The translations under genes were made by a program, and so were the position numbers. Below, in pieces: positions 17,667-25,648 of a stretch of 64,000 nucleotides of DNA. Under the pieces are notes generated by a model. The model was not told the DNA's origin. It was given only the letters and a program-made list of their open reading frames with translations, and made no database searches. The stretch comes from Methylobacterium phyllostachyos (GTDB lineage: Bacteria; Pseudomonadota; Alphaproteobacteria; Rhizobiales; Beijerinckiaceae): the NCBI RefSeq assembly GCF_900103445.1, contig NZ_FNHS01000001.1:310001-374000 (forward strand), written 5' to 3'. Positions within the stretch are counted from its first letter, which is position 1. Every line of letters starts with the position of its first letter.

Positions 17667-18167
17667 TCAGGTCCGGGCGATGATCTCGTTCTCGCCGCGG
17701 TGAATCTGCGGCCGCGCCGGCAACCGGCCGGTCTTGCGCCGGGCCAGGAAGCGCGGGCGGCGACCGCCCAACCCCGCATGGCGGCGCCGGATCCGGACGC
17801 GGCCGAGGATCAGCCGGCCGATCTGCTCGGTGACCGGCATGAGCACCCCATCCTCCCGGACGATCATGCGCACCAGCCCGGCCCGCAGCGCGATGTCGCG
17901 CCAGATCGCGACCACATCGTCCTCGTCGAAGCTGCCGAGCCGGTGGAGCTCTTCGCCCTCGGCGTCGACCACGATCAGGCTGAACCGGTCGGCCCCGGCC
18001 ATCTCGGCCTCCTCGACGGCGTAGGCCAGCGCGATCCCGGTGGCGCGACGGGCGCCCGGGATGCGGCCGATCACCGGGAGCGGCGAGGCCGTGAGGTGGA
18101 GCGTGCCTGCGGCACCCGGCATGCGATGTCCTGCGTGACGTTCGTCCGTGAGCGTGGAAGTGTTCAT
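17667..18167 (-). CDS. DUF6101-type conserved protein of Rhizobiales
   Basis: 166 residues from the ATG at 18167; an ATG seven codons earlier is also possible. The central region (RATGIALAYAVEEAEMAG, SLIVVDAEGEELHRLGSF) and a basic C-terminus with RRPRFLARRKTGRLP and GENEIIART fit a DUF6101-type family conserved in Hyphomicrobiales, as far as I can recognise it. No catalytic motif is visible. It converges on ubiA and is divergent from the cysQ-like gene across a promoter region with repeats. Confidence 0.65.
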   Translation of the reverse strand: MNTSTLTDERHAGHRMPGAAGTLHLTASPLPVIGRIPGARRATGIALAYAVEEAEMAGADRFSLIVVDAEGEELHRLGSFDEDDVVAIWRDIALRAGLVRMIVREDGVLMPVTEQIGRLILGRVRIRRRHAGLGGRRPRFLARRKTGRLPARPQIHRGENEIIART

Positions 18168-18250
18168 CTGTCCGAGTCCCAGGGGCAAGTGGCGGCCCCA
18201 GTCGGGCCGTCCGTTATGCCAAGCAAAATCGCACCCGAACTCCTCCGCAC

Positions 18251-18336
18251 CGCTTAAGAGCCGTCGTTAAGCGAATCTGGACAGGGCTGTCATTTGCGGA
18301 ATGCTCAATGCTTCCTTGAATGCTCAACATTTCCTT
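18251..18336. promoter_or_regulatory. inverted repeat and tandem direct repeat between divergent genes
   Basis: CGCTTAA at 18251-18257 and TTAAGCG at 18267-18273 form a perfect 7-base inverted repeat with a 9-base spacer. Immediately downstream, two 19-base direct repeats (18299-18317 and 18318-18336) share the core GAATGCTCAA and the ending TTCCTT with three differences. The pair is spaced by almost two helical turns, as for a dimeric or cooperative regulator. The site sits between the starts of the DUF6101-type gene and the cysQ-like gene and could control either. Confidence 0.4.
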
Positions 18337-18525
18337 GCGCGGATTGGTCGTTATCGATTGATCAACCAGCATCCTTGTGGCGATGCGGGCGGCGCCGTAC
18401 AACGGCAGGGTCGGGTGCACGACCCTTCGCGCCCGGCCCCCTCAGCCCGAACGTCCTGCCATCCGCGTGTCCGGATGAATGACACGATGGGCTGCCCGGC
18501 CCCCACGGATCCCACGCGGAGCGCG

Positions 18526-19341
18526 ATGCCCGAGCCCCTCACCGACGACGCCGTATCCGCCCTGATGCCGGAGTTGCGCGCCGTCATGCGCGAGGCCGCC
18601 GACATCGCGCAGCCGTTCTTCCGGCTCGGCGGCCAAACCTCCGCGCGGATCTGGTCGAAGGCGGGCGGCTCGCCGGTGACGGAGGCCGACGTCGCGGTGG
18701 ACGCCTTCCTGAAGGTCCGCCTGAGCGCGCTCGTGCCGCAGGCGGCGTGGCTATCGGAGGAAACCGCGGACGATCCGGCGCGCCTGGATCACGACCTCGT
18801 CTGGATCGTGGATCCGATCGACGGCACGCGGGCGTTTTTGTCGGGTCATCCCGACTGGTCGATCGCGGTCGCGCTGCTCGCCAGGGGCGAGCCGCTGATC
18901 GGGTTCGTGCATGCCCCCGCGGGAAAGACCGATTACGAAGCCGTGCGCGGGCACGGCGCGACCCGCAACGGCGCGCCGATCCAGGTGGATGCCCGGCAGG
19001 ATCTGGCGGGCGCCCGCATCACCGGCCCGAAACCGATGCTTGATCGCCTGACCCGGGGTGCCGGGCCGAACCCCGATTTCAGTGTGGTTGCGCGGATCCC
19101 GTCCCTCGCCCTGCGGCTGGCGCGGGTGGCGGAGGGCAGCGTCGATGTCGGGATGATTTCGGGCCATGCCCGGGACTGGGATCTGGCCGCGGCCGACCTC
19201 GTCCTGCGGGAGGCCGGCGGGATCGTCTGCGATTTCGAGGGCGCAGCGACCCCTTACAACCGGGCCGAGCCGGTCCACGGCGAGTTGCTCGCGGTGCCCG
19301 CGGCCCTGCGCGATCCCGTCCTCACGGCTTGGGGCCGATGA
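18526..19341 (+). CDS. cysQ: inositol-monophosphatase-family 3'(2'),5'-bisphosphate nucleotidase, CysQ-like
   Basis: 271 residues from the ATG at 18526, preceded by GCGGAG at good spacing; an in-frame ATG at 18475 is the alternative. Metal-binding motifs of the family are present: SPVTEADVAVD, WLSEETADD, VDPIDGTRAF, and ARDWDLAAADLVLREAGG near the C-terminus. CysQ removes the 3'-phosphate from PAP, a by-product of sulfate assimilation; close relatives act on inositol phosphates or histidinol phosphate. The CysQ assignment is the most likely of these, not certain. Confidence 0.8.
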   Translation: MPEPLTDDAVSALMPELRAVMREAADIAQPFFRLGGQTSARIWSKAGGSPVTEADVAVDAFLKVRLSALVPQAAWLSEETADDPARLDHDLVWIVDPIDGTRAFLSGHPDWSIAVALLARGEPLIGFVHAPAGKTDYEAVRGHGATRNGAPIQVDARQDLAGARITGPKPMLDRLTRGAGPNPDFSVVARIPSLALRLARVAEGSVDVGMISGHARDWDLAAADLVLREAGGIVCDFEGAATPYNRAEPVHGELLAVPAALRDPVLTAWGR

Positions 19342-19374
19342 GGAGTTTGGGGCCGCTGAAGACGACGCGGCCCC

Positions 19375-19611
19375 TCAGGCCGCGTGCACTTCGCGGAGCG
19401 TGACCGCGCCTGGGGCGAGCCCGAGGCGATCGGCGAGATGCCAGTGCAGCTCCCGCGAGGAATGATAGTTGTAGGAGCGGTCGATCAGGTGGCTGATGTC
19501 GCCCCCCGTCTGACCCGCGGTCTTGGCCTCGGCCAGCTTGCCGACACGGAAGGTCGGGGCATCGGTCACGGGGGACCGGAGGCTGCGGCGGCGTGTGTAC
19601 TCGAATAACAT
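19375..19611 (-). CDS. conserved small hypothetical protein
   Basis: 78 residues from the ATG at 19611. Charged and helical, with RSYNYHSSRELHWHLADRLGL as its most distinctive part; the C-terminus is short. No signal peptide, membrane segment or named domain. The in-frame ATG at 19689 would extend it into AT-richer sequence that looks like promoter. It converges on the cysQ-like gene with 33 bases between stops. Confidence 0.55.
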   Translation of the reverse strand: MLFEYTRRRSLRSPVTDAPTFRVGKLAEAKTAGQTGGDISHLIDRSYNYHSSRELHWHLADRLGLAPGAVTLREVHAA

Positions 19612-19766
19612 AAACGTCTTTTCTTTTCTGAACCGGACGTTTGCGCCGTCCGGCGTCGTTTCTGGGATATTGCCTCCGGCGCGACCCACTCCCGGACGGG
19701 TTTGCCCGGATCGGTAGCGTCGGAAGGAGGAGCCGCCACGTGCGGCCGGTTCACGGTCCTGACCCA

Positions 19767-19818
19767 GGCTCCCATCTGGCGGGAGCCCCCTGGCACGCCA
19801 TGCGCATCAGGGGGAGCC
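19767..19818. other. mutually exclusive hairpins downstream of cspA
   Basis: GGCTCCC (19767-19773) can pair with GGGAGCC at 19781-19787 or at 19812-19818. CCCCCTG (19786-19792) can pair with CAGGGGG (19808-19814). The two structures compete. The site lies in the 3' region of the minus-strand cspA transcript and could be a terminator or attenuator, but there is no U tract. Confidence 0.3.
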
Positions 19819-19838
19819 GGGTCGGACCCGCCGACGGA

Positions 19839-20048
19839 TCAGGCCGCCTGGAGGTTGCCCGCTGCGTCCTTGCCGCTGCGCTTGTCGGTCAGGATCTCGT
19901 AGGTGACCCGCTGACCTTCGATCAGGTTGCGCATTCCGGCGCGCTCGACGGCCGAGATATGCACGAACACGTCCTTGCCGCCGTCGTCGGGCTGGATGAA
20001 ACCGTAGCCCTTGGTCTCATTGAACCACTTCACAGTGCCGGTATTCAC
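19839..20048 (-). CDS. cspA: cold-shock protein, CspA family
   Basis: 69 residues, one cold-shock domain. RNP1 is KGYGFIQ at residues 13-19 and RNP2 is VFVHIS at 27-32, with the usual [14 protein letters not shown] start. Such proteins bind single-stranded RNA and melt secondary structure. The minus-strand leader contains strong hairpins (20081-20110) that could give temperature- or growth-dependent control, as in many csp leaders. Gene symbol is by family; several paralogues are usual in these genomes. Confidence 0.93.
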   Translation of the reverse strand: MNTGTVKWFNETKGYGFIQPDDGGKDVFVHISAVERAGMRNLIEGQRVTYEILTDKRSGKDAAGNLQAA

Positions 20049-20364
20049 GTAGTGTACCTCATTCGTCCATAGGCCACCGGCGCGGCGTAAGCGCCGCGTG
20101 GTGCACCACGGTCTTTCTGGATTTGGCCAGTGCGGCGGGGCGCGAGTCGCTGAACCTGAAGAGCGTCAGCCTCGGTGGGTAAGCCCCCCGAGGACGTATT
20201 TAGGCGCCGGCTGCGGCGGCAACAAGGCGCCGGGCGCGTATCTTCTGCGTCGCAGGCGGGGATGAAGGCGCAACCCCGATCCGCAGCCCCCTGGGATTTC
20301 GGGCCTTCACGATGCATATACGGAGTGCGCGCAAGCAGTTACGACGCGCGGCTCTGGACGATAC
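20049..20364. promoter_or_regulatory. divergent promoter region; structured cspA leader
   Basis: 316 bases between cspA (minus) and the 129-residue gene (plus). A hairpin CGCGGCG-TAAG-CGCCGCG occupies 20081-20098, and directly beside it is a perfect 14-base palindrome, CGTGGTGCACCACG, at 20097-20110. Both would be in the 5' untranslated leader of cspA, within 65 bases of its ATG. The outer part of the region, toward 20360, shows no recognisable gene. Confidence 0.45.
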
Positions 20365-20754
20365 ATGGCAGGCATATCGGTTTCGCTGGACGGCGCGAAC
20401 ATCCAGCTGTCCTTCCAGAAGGACGATCAGGCGACGGCGGTGGTGATGGATGCCCGCGCCGCCCGTGCCCTGGTGCGGGCCGTCGGGCAGCTGCTCACGG
20501 CGATCGACGATACCGACGAGCCCGATATGGCCGATGAAATGGGCGATGAAGAGATCGCCATGCTCGACGTGACGTCGTCCGCGATCGAAATCGGGACCGA
20601 CGAGGAGGGACAGGCCGTCGTCGCGCTCCAGGCTGGTGCGCTGCCGCCGTTCCAGCTCCGTCTGACCGACGAGGAGGCCCGCCACGTCGTGACGAGCCTC
20701 TCGGAAATTCTGAACGCGCCGCGCGACGTACGGACCTCGCACGGCGGCCACTGA
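20365..20754 (+). CDS. acidic hypothetical protein
   Basis: 129 residues, strongly acidic in the middle (TDEPDMADEMGDEEIAML). Beta-rich start (ISVSLDGANIQLSF) and a C-terminal helix (LTDEEARHVVTSLSEIL). No signal peptide or membrane segment. No family recognised. Stop is 8 bases from the stop of the convergent small Pro-rich gene. Confidence 0.6.
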   Translation: MAGISVSLDGANIQLSFQKDDQATAVVMDARAARALVRAVGQLLTAIDDTDEPDMADEMGDEEIAMLDVTSSAIEIGTDEEGQAVVALQAGALPPFQLRLTDEEARHVVTSLSEILNAPRDVRTSHGGH

Positions 20755-20762
20755 TCGTCCGC

Positions 20763-20966
20763 TTACATCCGCGTGCCGGGATCGGTCGGCGTTCCGGGGA
20801 AGATGTCGGGCTCCGAGCCTGGGCCGCCCGGCTCGCCGATGCCGGGGTCGTTCACCGGATAGGGCGTGCGGGGCCCGGTCGGGCCGATATCGGGCTCCTC
20901 ATCGGGGATGGGCGGGGGCGGCGGCAGATCGCCGGGCGTGGGCTCGGGTAGGCCGGGATTGGCCAT
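20763..20966 (-). CDS. small Pro/Gly/Asp-rich protein, probably disordered
   Basis: 67 residues. The start is decided by a GAGGAG ribosome site 7 bases before the ATG at 20966. The sequence is almost entirely Pro, Gly, Asp, Glu and Thr, with repeated P(D/G)I-G/F-P units (PDIGPTG, PDIFPGT) and no hydrophobic core, so it is likely intrinsically disordered. Function unknown. Confidence 0.6.
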   Translation of the reverse strand: MANPGLPEPTPGDLPPPPPIPDEEPDIGPTGPRTPYPVNDPGIGEPGGPGSEPDIFPGTPTDPGTRM

Positions 20967-21122
20967 GACGCGGCTCCTCTTGGTTTGGGATGGGGACCAA
21001 CGGACCGGGCTGCGGTGAGTTCCGATCTGCACTCGCCGTCGATTGGGCCGGTGCGAAGCCCGTGGGAACAGCCCGCACCGCGCTCGGTTGATCGGGCCAA
21101 ACTCGATCTGCAGGAGGCCCCC

Positions 21123-21701
21123 ATGCCCGATATCCGCCAAGCCAAGATCCTGATCCTCGCGACCGACGGGTTCGAGGAAAGCGAACTGACCGTGCCGCAG
21201 TCCAAACTGTCCCAGGCTGGCGCCACCGTGACGGTCGCCGCCCCGCAATCGCGCCAGAGCAAGGGCACGATCCGCGGTTGGGACAAGACCGACTGGGGGA
21301 AGGACGTCGCGGTCGATACCGATGTGGAGCAGGTCGACCCCTCGGCTTACGACGCGCTGGTCCTGCCGGGCGGCCAGATCAACCCGGACAAGCTGCGGCT
21401 CGAGCCCAAGGCTTTGGAGGTGATCAAGGCGTTCCTGACCTCCGGCAAGGTGGTCGCCGCCGTCTGCCACGCCCCCTGGCTGCTCATCGAGACCGGCGCG
21501 GCCAAGGGCCGCGACCTCACCTCGTTCAGCTCGATCCGCACCGACGTGATCAATGCCGGCGGCCGCTGGCACGACAAGGAAGTGGTGACCGATCAGGGTA
21601 TCATCACAAGCCGCAACCCCGGGGATCTCGACGCCTTCTGTGCGAAAATCGTCGAGGAGATCCAGGAAGGCGGCCACGGTACGCGGCAGCTCGCGGCCTG
21701 A
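21123..21701 (+). CDS. DJ-1/PfpI-family protein (YhbO-like deglycase or stress protein)
   Basis: 192 residues; the start at 21123 has a perfect AGGAGG site. The DJ-1/PfpI nucleophile elbow AAVCHAPWLL puts Cys115 next to His116, with the supporting Glu in DGFEESEL at residues 18-19. Such proteins repair glycated nucleotides or proteins, or act as stress chaperones; the exact activity is debated. It converges on the Tat-exported phosphoesterase gene, with a pair of strong hairpins between them. Confidence 0.88.
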   Translation: MPDIRQAKILILATDGFEESELTVPQSKLSQAGATVTVAAPQSRQSKGTIRGWDKTDWGKDVAVDTDVEQVDPSAYDALVLPGGQINPDKLRLEPKALEVIKAFLTSGKVVAAVCHAPWLLIETGAAKGRDLTSFSSIRTDVINAGGRWHDKEVVTDQGIITSRNPGDLDAFCAKIVEEIQEGGHGTRQLAA

Positions 21702-21739
21702 TGTAGCCAAGCCGGCGTGGGAGCAGAACGCCCCCTTCC

Positions 21740-21791
21740 CCTCTCCCCGCGTGCGGGGAGAGGCCCGCACGGACCTCATCGTCCGTGCGGG
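21740..21791. repeat. REP-like pair of adjacent perfect hairpins
   Basis: Two stems directly abut. The first is CCTCTCCCC (21740-21748) with GGGGAGAGG (21755-21763) around GCGTGC. The second is CCCGCACGGAC (21764-21774) with GTCCGTGCGGG (21781-21791) around CTCATC. Tandem palindromes of this CCTCTCCCCGC type are common repetitive extragenic elements in proteobacteria. Lying between two convergent genes, it may also act as a bidirectional terminator. Confidence 0.65.
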
Positions 21792-21825
21792 AAGCGGAGG
21801 CGCAGCCGGAGCGGCGGTGAGAGGA

Positions 21826-23487
21826 TTACCCGCGCCCGCGCTCCCCCAGAATCTCCAGCACGGTGCAGCTCCGGATCGGGCGCCCGTACTCGTCGGTCCC
21901 CTCCACGGTGAGGCGGTGCGCGCCGGGCGCGAGATCGTCGGGCAACTGCGCCGTCCAGATATGGCTGGAGGGCGTGGCCTGCACCCAGCTCTTCTTGGTC
22001 TCGGGATAGCGGGCGAAGAGTTCCGCGACGAACGGATCGGTACGCCGGGTCTGGGTCATCGCCTGCGCCGGCCGGTCGCCGATCCGGAACGTCAGATTGG
22101 TGCGCGGGCCGCCGTCGAACACGTTGACCACCATCGTCGTGTCGGCCAGCGCGTCCTGCGGCACCGGCGGCCGGAGCCCCTGGACCGGCCGGGTCAGACG
22201 GAGCACCTCCACGGCGCCGCTCCGTGCCGCGCTCTCGAACAGGATGCGCATCGTCTCGTCCGGTTGGCCCTGCGCCGGGACGTAGCGGGTGGTGTAGTCG
22301 GTCCCGCGCACCGACAGGACGTGGAAGCCGTTCGGCGTGCCGTCGCGGCTGTCGGCCGAGGGGATGCCGGTGCGCGTGTCGGGCCCGCTCCACCACGAGC
22401 CCGAGACGGCCGTCAGCACGTGATGGTGGTGGCCCTCGGCCGGGTAGTGATGCTCGGTGGTGTGGGTGTGGCCGGACAGGCTCAGCACCTTGCGCCCCGC
22501 CAGCAGGTCGAGCAGCGCCGTGCGGTCGATGGTGATGCCGTGCGGATCGTCCGGCGTCGTATCTGTGAAGAGCGGGATGTGCATGGCGAGCACGATCAGG
22601 TCGTCCCGCGGGATCTCGGCGAGCAGGTTGCGCAGGAAGGTCAGGCTGCGCTCGCCGATATGGCCCCGGTAGGTGTTGGCGCCCACCGGGACCGGCGGCC
22701 CCAGCCACTCGACATTGTCGAGCATCACGAACCACGCCCGCCCGTGGCGGAACGCGTAGGTCGGCGCCCCGAAGACCCGCTTCCAGGTCTCGCGGCTGTA
22801 GCGAGCATCGGGCGCCTGCATGTTGAGGTCGTGATTGCCCGGCAGGCTGTACCAGGGCAGGCCGATCTGCCCGACGATGCGGTTCGACCGGCCGTAGAGC
22901 GAGAGATCGTCGAACAGCACGTCACCCATGGTCATGCCGAAGGCGGCCGGGATGGCCATCGCGCGGGCGATGGCGGTGTCGCGCACGTGGTCGAGCTCGA
23001 ACCGGCTCTCGGGCTGCGGATCCGTGAACAGGACGACGTCGAAATCCGCTGGCTCGTCGACGCGGGTCAGCGTGAAGTCGATCGAGGCCGGCAGCTTTCC
23101 GGTCTGCGCGACGCCGCGGTAGCGCAGGCCCAGGCTGGCGGGCGTGCCGTCCGGCTGGTGGATGTAGGAATAACGCGGCACGTTGTCGGCGTCCCGCGGC
23201 ACGGCGTAGCCCGGCGGCTTGATCACGAAGACCGCCCCGTCGCCGGGCATCGGCAGACGGTAGCGGCCCTGATCGTCGGTGCGCGCGATCTCACGGCCGT
23301 TCGAGACCAGCACGCCGGGCAGCGGCGCCCGGTCCACACCGGTCACGTCGGTGGCGTAGACGATCCCGGTCGCCTCAGCGGCGCCCTGTGCCTCCGCGCG
23401 ACCGGCCACGAGGCCGAGCCCGGCGAGGGCCGCCACGGTTTCCCGCCGGGTGAGGCGTCCGTCTCCGGATGTGGGTTCGCGCGTCAT
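21826..23487 (-). CDS. Tat-exported calcineurin-like phosphoesterase with N- and C-terminal beta domains
   Basis: 553 residues from the ATG at 23487, chosen because AGGAG lies 6 bases upstream; an ATG five codons earlier has no such site. The N-terminus RLTRRETVAALAGLG is a twin-arginine signal, cleaved after AEAQ. A carboxypeptidase-like beta domain follows (PLPGVLVSNGREI). The metallophosphoesterase core then has FTDPQPE, MGDVLFDD, LPGNHD near residue 217, AMHIPLF near 290 and LSGHTHTTEHH near 330. The C-terminal domain is the small beta fold of this family. It is likely a periplasmic phosphatase or phosphodiesterase; substrate unknown. Confidence 0.88.
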   Translation of the reverse strand: MTREPTSGDGRLTRRETVAALAGLGLVAGRAEAQGAAEATGIVYATDVTGVDRAPLPGVLVSNGREIARTDDQGRYRLPMPGDGAVFVIKPPGYAVPRDADNVPRYSYIHQPDGTPASLGLRYRGVAQTGKLPASIDFTLTRVDEPADFDVVLFTDPQPESRFELDHVRDTAIARAMAIPAAFGMTMGDVLFDDLSLYGRSNRIVGQIGLPWYSLPGNHDLNMQAPDARYSRETWKRVFGAPTYAFRHGRAWFVMLDNVEWLGPPVPVGANTYRGHIGERSLTFLRNLLAEIPRDDLIVLAMHIPLFTDTTPDDPHGITIDRTALLDLLAGRKVLSLSGHTHTTEHHYPAEGHHHHVLTAVSGSWWSGPDTRTGIPSADSRDGTPNGFHVLSVRGTDYTTRYVPAQGQPDETMRILFESAARSGAVEVLRLTRPVQGLRPPVPQDALADTTMVVNVFDGGPRTNLTFRIGDRPAQAMTQTRRTDPFVAELFARYPETKKSWVQATPSSHIWTAQLPDDLAPGAHRLTVEGTDEYGRPIRSCTVLEILGERGRG

Positions 23488-23626
23488 CGGGGGCTCCTGC
23501 ACAGAGATCCGCGTCGCCTCCGGACGCAGCCGGCACAGTGACGTCCGCGGCGACTGCCACGGTGCGGACTCGAACGGCCAAGCAGACCCTGTTGACCGGA
23601 GGATGACAGACGCGCGCCCAAACGCA

Positions 23627-23660
23627 CGAGGCCCGCATCTCGGGAGAGATGCGGGCCTCG
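23627..23660 (-). terminator. strong hairpin, probable terminator of the L,D-transpeptidase gene
   Basis: A 15-base perfect stem, CGAGGCCCGCATCTC paired with GAGATGCGGGCCTCG, around the loop GGGA. It lies about 30 bases past the stop of the minus-strand L,D-transpeptidase gene. On that strand the stem is followed by TGCGTTTGG, a weak T-rich stretch. Confidence 0.65.
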
Positions 23661-23688
23661 GATGATCCGGGTCGGACCGGGCGGAGGA

Positions 23689-24987
23689 TTACTCCTCGTC
23701 GCCGGGCTCGAAGGTCTGGGGCATCGGCTCGGCGCTGGCGACCGGGGTCGGGGCGCCGATGGTCGAGGGGACGTTGACGCCGTCGCGCTTGTAGATGTCG
23801 TCGCGGAACTGGACGATCCCGTCCGGGGTCGACCACGCGGTGATGTAGGTCCAGTAGACCGGCACCGGCTGGGCGATGTTGGCATCGACGCGCTTGCCGC
23901 TCTCGATGGCCTCCTCGACCTTCGCGCGGTCCCAGCCGGGCGTCTCCTTCAGGAGCCACGTGATGTACTCGCGCACGTTCTGCACGCGCACGCAGCCCGA
24001 GGAGATGAAGCGGAAATCGTCGCCGAACACGCCCTTGGTGTTCGTGTCGTGCATGAACACGCCGTAGGGGTTCGGGATGTTGATGCGTACGATGCCCATC
24101 GAGTTGAAGTCGGCGCCCGAATCCTGCCGGTAGGTGTAGCGGGTACCCTCGTCGGAGAACCAGTTCACCGATTTCGGCGAGATCTCCTGGCCGTTCGAGA
24201 GGATGCGGATCCGGTTGTCCGTGAGATAGTTCGGATCCTTCTGCATCTTCGGGATCAGGTCCTTCTTCACGATGGAAGCCGGGACCGTCCAGGTCGGGTT
24301 GAAATTGATCTGCGTCGCCTTGGTGTTCATGATCGGCGACTGGCGGTCGATCTTGCCGACGCCCGCGGCGTGGAGCGTAACGACCTGGCCGTTCTCGACC
24401 GTCTCGACGAGGGCGGCCGGGATGTTGGTGATCACGAAGCGGCGGCCGAGGTCGCCCGAATAGGAGCGCAGGCGCACCACGTTGGTCTCGAGCTGGCGCA
24501 GCCGCACGTCGGCCGGCACGTTCATCGCCTGCTGGGTGGCGAGGCTCATCGCGCCGGTCTGGCTGAGGCCGTGCCGGGCCTGGAAGCGCTTCACGCCGGC
24601 CGCGACGTAGGAATCGTACACGCCCGAGCTGCCGGCCGCCGAGTCGAGATCGCCGGTGACGATCAGGCGCTGACGCACGGCGGCCACGGCCGGGCCGCGG
24701 GAGCCGATCCGCAGGTGCTCGGCGCCCGAGACCTGCCGCCAGCCGCCGCGGTTCACGATGTCCTTGTAGCGCTCGACCATCTGCTCGGTCGCCGCCACGG
24801 TCTGCGGCGAGAGGATCGGCGTGGTCTCACGCTGTACCTGCATGCCGACGGGGGAGGCGTAATCCTGCGCCCATTCGGCCTGGGCGTAATTGCCCTGGTC
24901 GCGGGCCTGCGCGGCGCCGATCCCGAGGGCGCCGAAAGTGGCCACGCTCAGGAGGGTGGTGAACCGGTTATGTGCCGTCTTGCGCAT
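23689..24987 (-). CDS. L,D-transpeptidase, YcbB-like (YkuD domain with peptidoglycan-binding domain)
   Basis: 432 residues with a Sec-type signal peptide (LLSVATFGALGIGAAQA, cleaved near 28). A peptidoglycan-binding domain at about 85-160 (LRIGSRGPAVAAVRQRL, GVKRFQARHGL) precedes a YkuD catalytic domain with HDTNTKGVF and SSGCVRVQN, the catalytic Cys near residue 332. YcbB-type enzymes make 3-3 crosslinks in peptidoglycan or attach proteins to it, and several paralogues occur in Rhizobiales. The acidic tail (EPMPQTFEPGDEE) is unstructured. Confidence 0.9.
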   Translation of the reverse strand: MRKTAHNRFTTLLSVATFGALGIGAAQARDQGNYAQAEWAQDYASPVGMQVQRETTPILSPQTVAATEQMVERYKDIVNRGGWRQVSGAEHLRIGSRGPAVAAVRQRLIVTGDLDSAAGSSGVYDSYVAAGVKRFQARHGLSQTGAMSLATQQAMNVPADVRLRQLETNVVRLRSYSGDLGRRFVITNIPAALVETVENGQVVTLHAAGVGKIDRQSPIMNTKATQINFNPTWTVPASIVKKDLIPKMQKDPNYLTDNRIRILSNGQEISPKSVNWFSDEGTRYTYRQDSGADFNSMGIVRINIPNPYGVFMHDTNTKGVFGDDFRFISSGCVRVQNVREYITWLLKETPGWDRAKVEEAIESGKRVDANIAQPVPVYWTYITAWSTPDGIVQFRDDIYKRDGVNVPSTIGAPTPVASAEPMPQTFEPGDEE

Positions 24988-25218
24988 CGGTCGCTGGCTC
25001 TGGTCCGGAGTCTGTTCGGATCGTGGCGGGAGGAACTGGTCTCGGCCGCCACGGTGTCGGGTTGTGGCTTAAGACTCCCTATCGAAGGGGCCGGAATATG
25101 GCATCGCGGTGCGCCAGCGCACGCGGCCTTCCGGTGCGGCACCCTGGCAACAGCCACGGGCTTCCTGGTGTGGCAGGGATACCATAGCGGCCCGGCTTGG
25201 ACCGCGAACGGGCGCAGC

Positions 25219-25605
25219 ATGGACCGGGCTTCGGCCAGATCGAGACGACGCGACGGCGACCCCGTGGCACCCCTGCGCGCCGCGATCGCCGTGCTGGCGC
25301 TCTACGCCTTCGTGCTCCAGGCCTTCCTGGGCGGGCTGATGCCGATCCCGGCCGCGGCCGACGGTCTCTGCGCGCAACATGCGGCCTCCGACTCGACGCC
25401 GGACCGGCCGCTCACGCACGGCCACGGCGATTGCTGCACGGTGGCACAGGCGACCGGCACCGCCCTTCCGGCACGCGCCGCACTCGTTAGCGTCGCGTGG
25501 ATCGCCGGGGATCATGGCGGGGTCGCCCACCGGGCCGTCGGCCAGATCGGCCCCCGGGCCCCGCCCGACCGCAGCGCATCACCGCGTGGTCCCCCATCCG
25601 CCTGA
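25219..25605 (+). CDS. DUF2946-like small metal-locus protein (first copy)
   Basis: 128 residues from the ATG at 25219. One hydrophobic helix near 22-45 (AAIAVLALYAFVLQAFLGGL) is followed by HGHGDCCT, a His/Cys cluster. The same layout (LYA-x-LQ-x-LGGL helix, then a His/Cys motif) occurs in the gene at 26675, and both match the DUF2946 pattern associated with copper and other metal loci. A soluble or membrane-anchored metal-binding role is inferred. First gene of the 25.2-29.3 kb group. Confidence 0.6.
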   Translation: MDRASARSRRRDGDPVAPLRAAIAVLALYAFVLQAFLGGLMPIPAAADGLCAQHAASDSTPDRPLTHGHGDCCTVAQATGTALPARAALVSVAWIAGDHGGVAHRAVGQIGPRAPPDRSASPRGPPSA

Positions 25606-25648
25606 GCCATCGTTCCTTCGACGAAACCCTCAGAGCGGATGCATCCCC

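Noticed and set aside
18254..18270. TTAA pair in the 18.25 kb inverted repeat as a CtrA box
   Set aside because: Spacing is 9 bases, not 7, and the flanks form a symmetric repeat, so another regulator is more likely.
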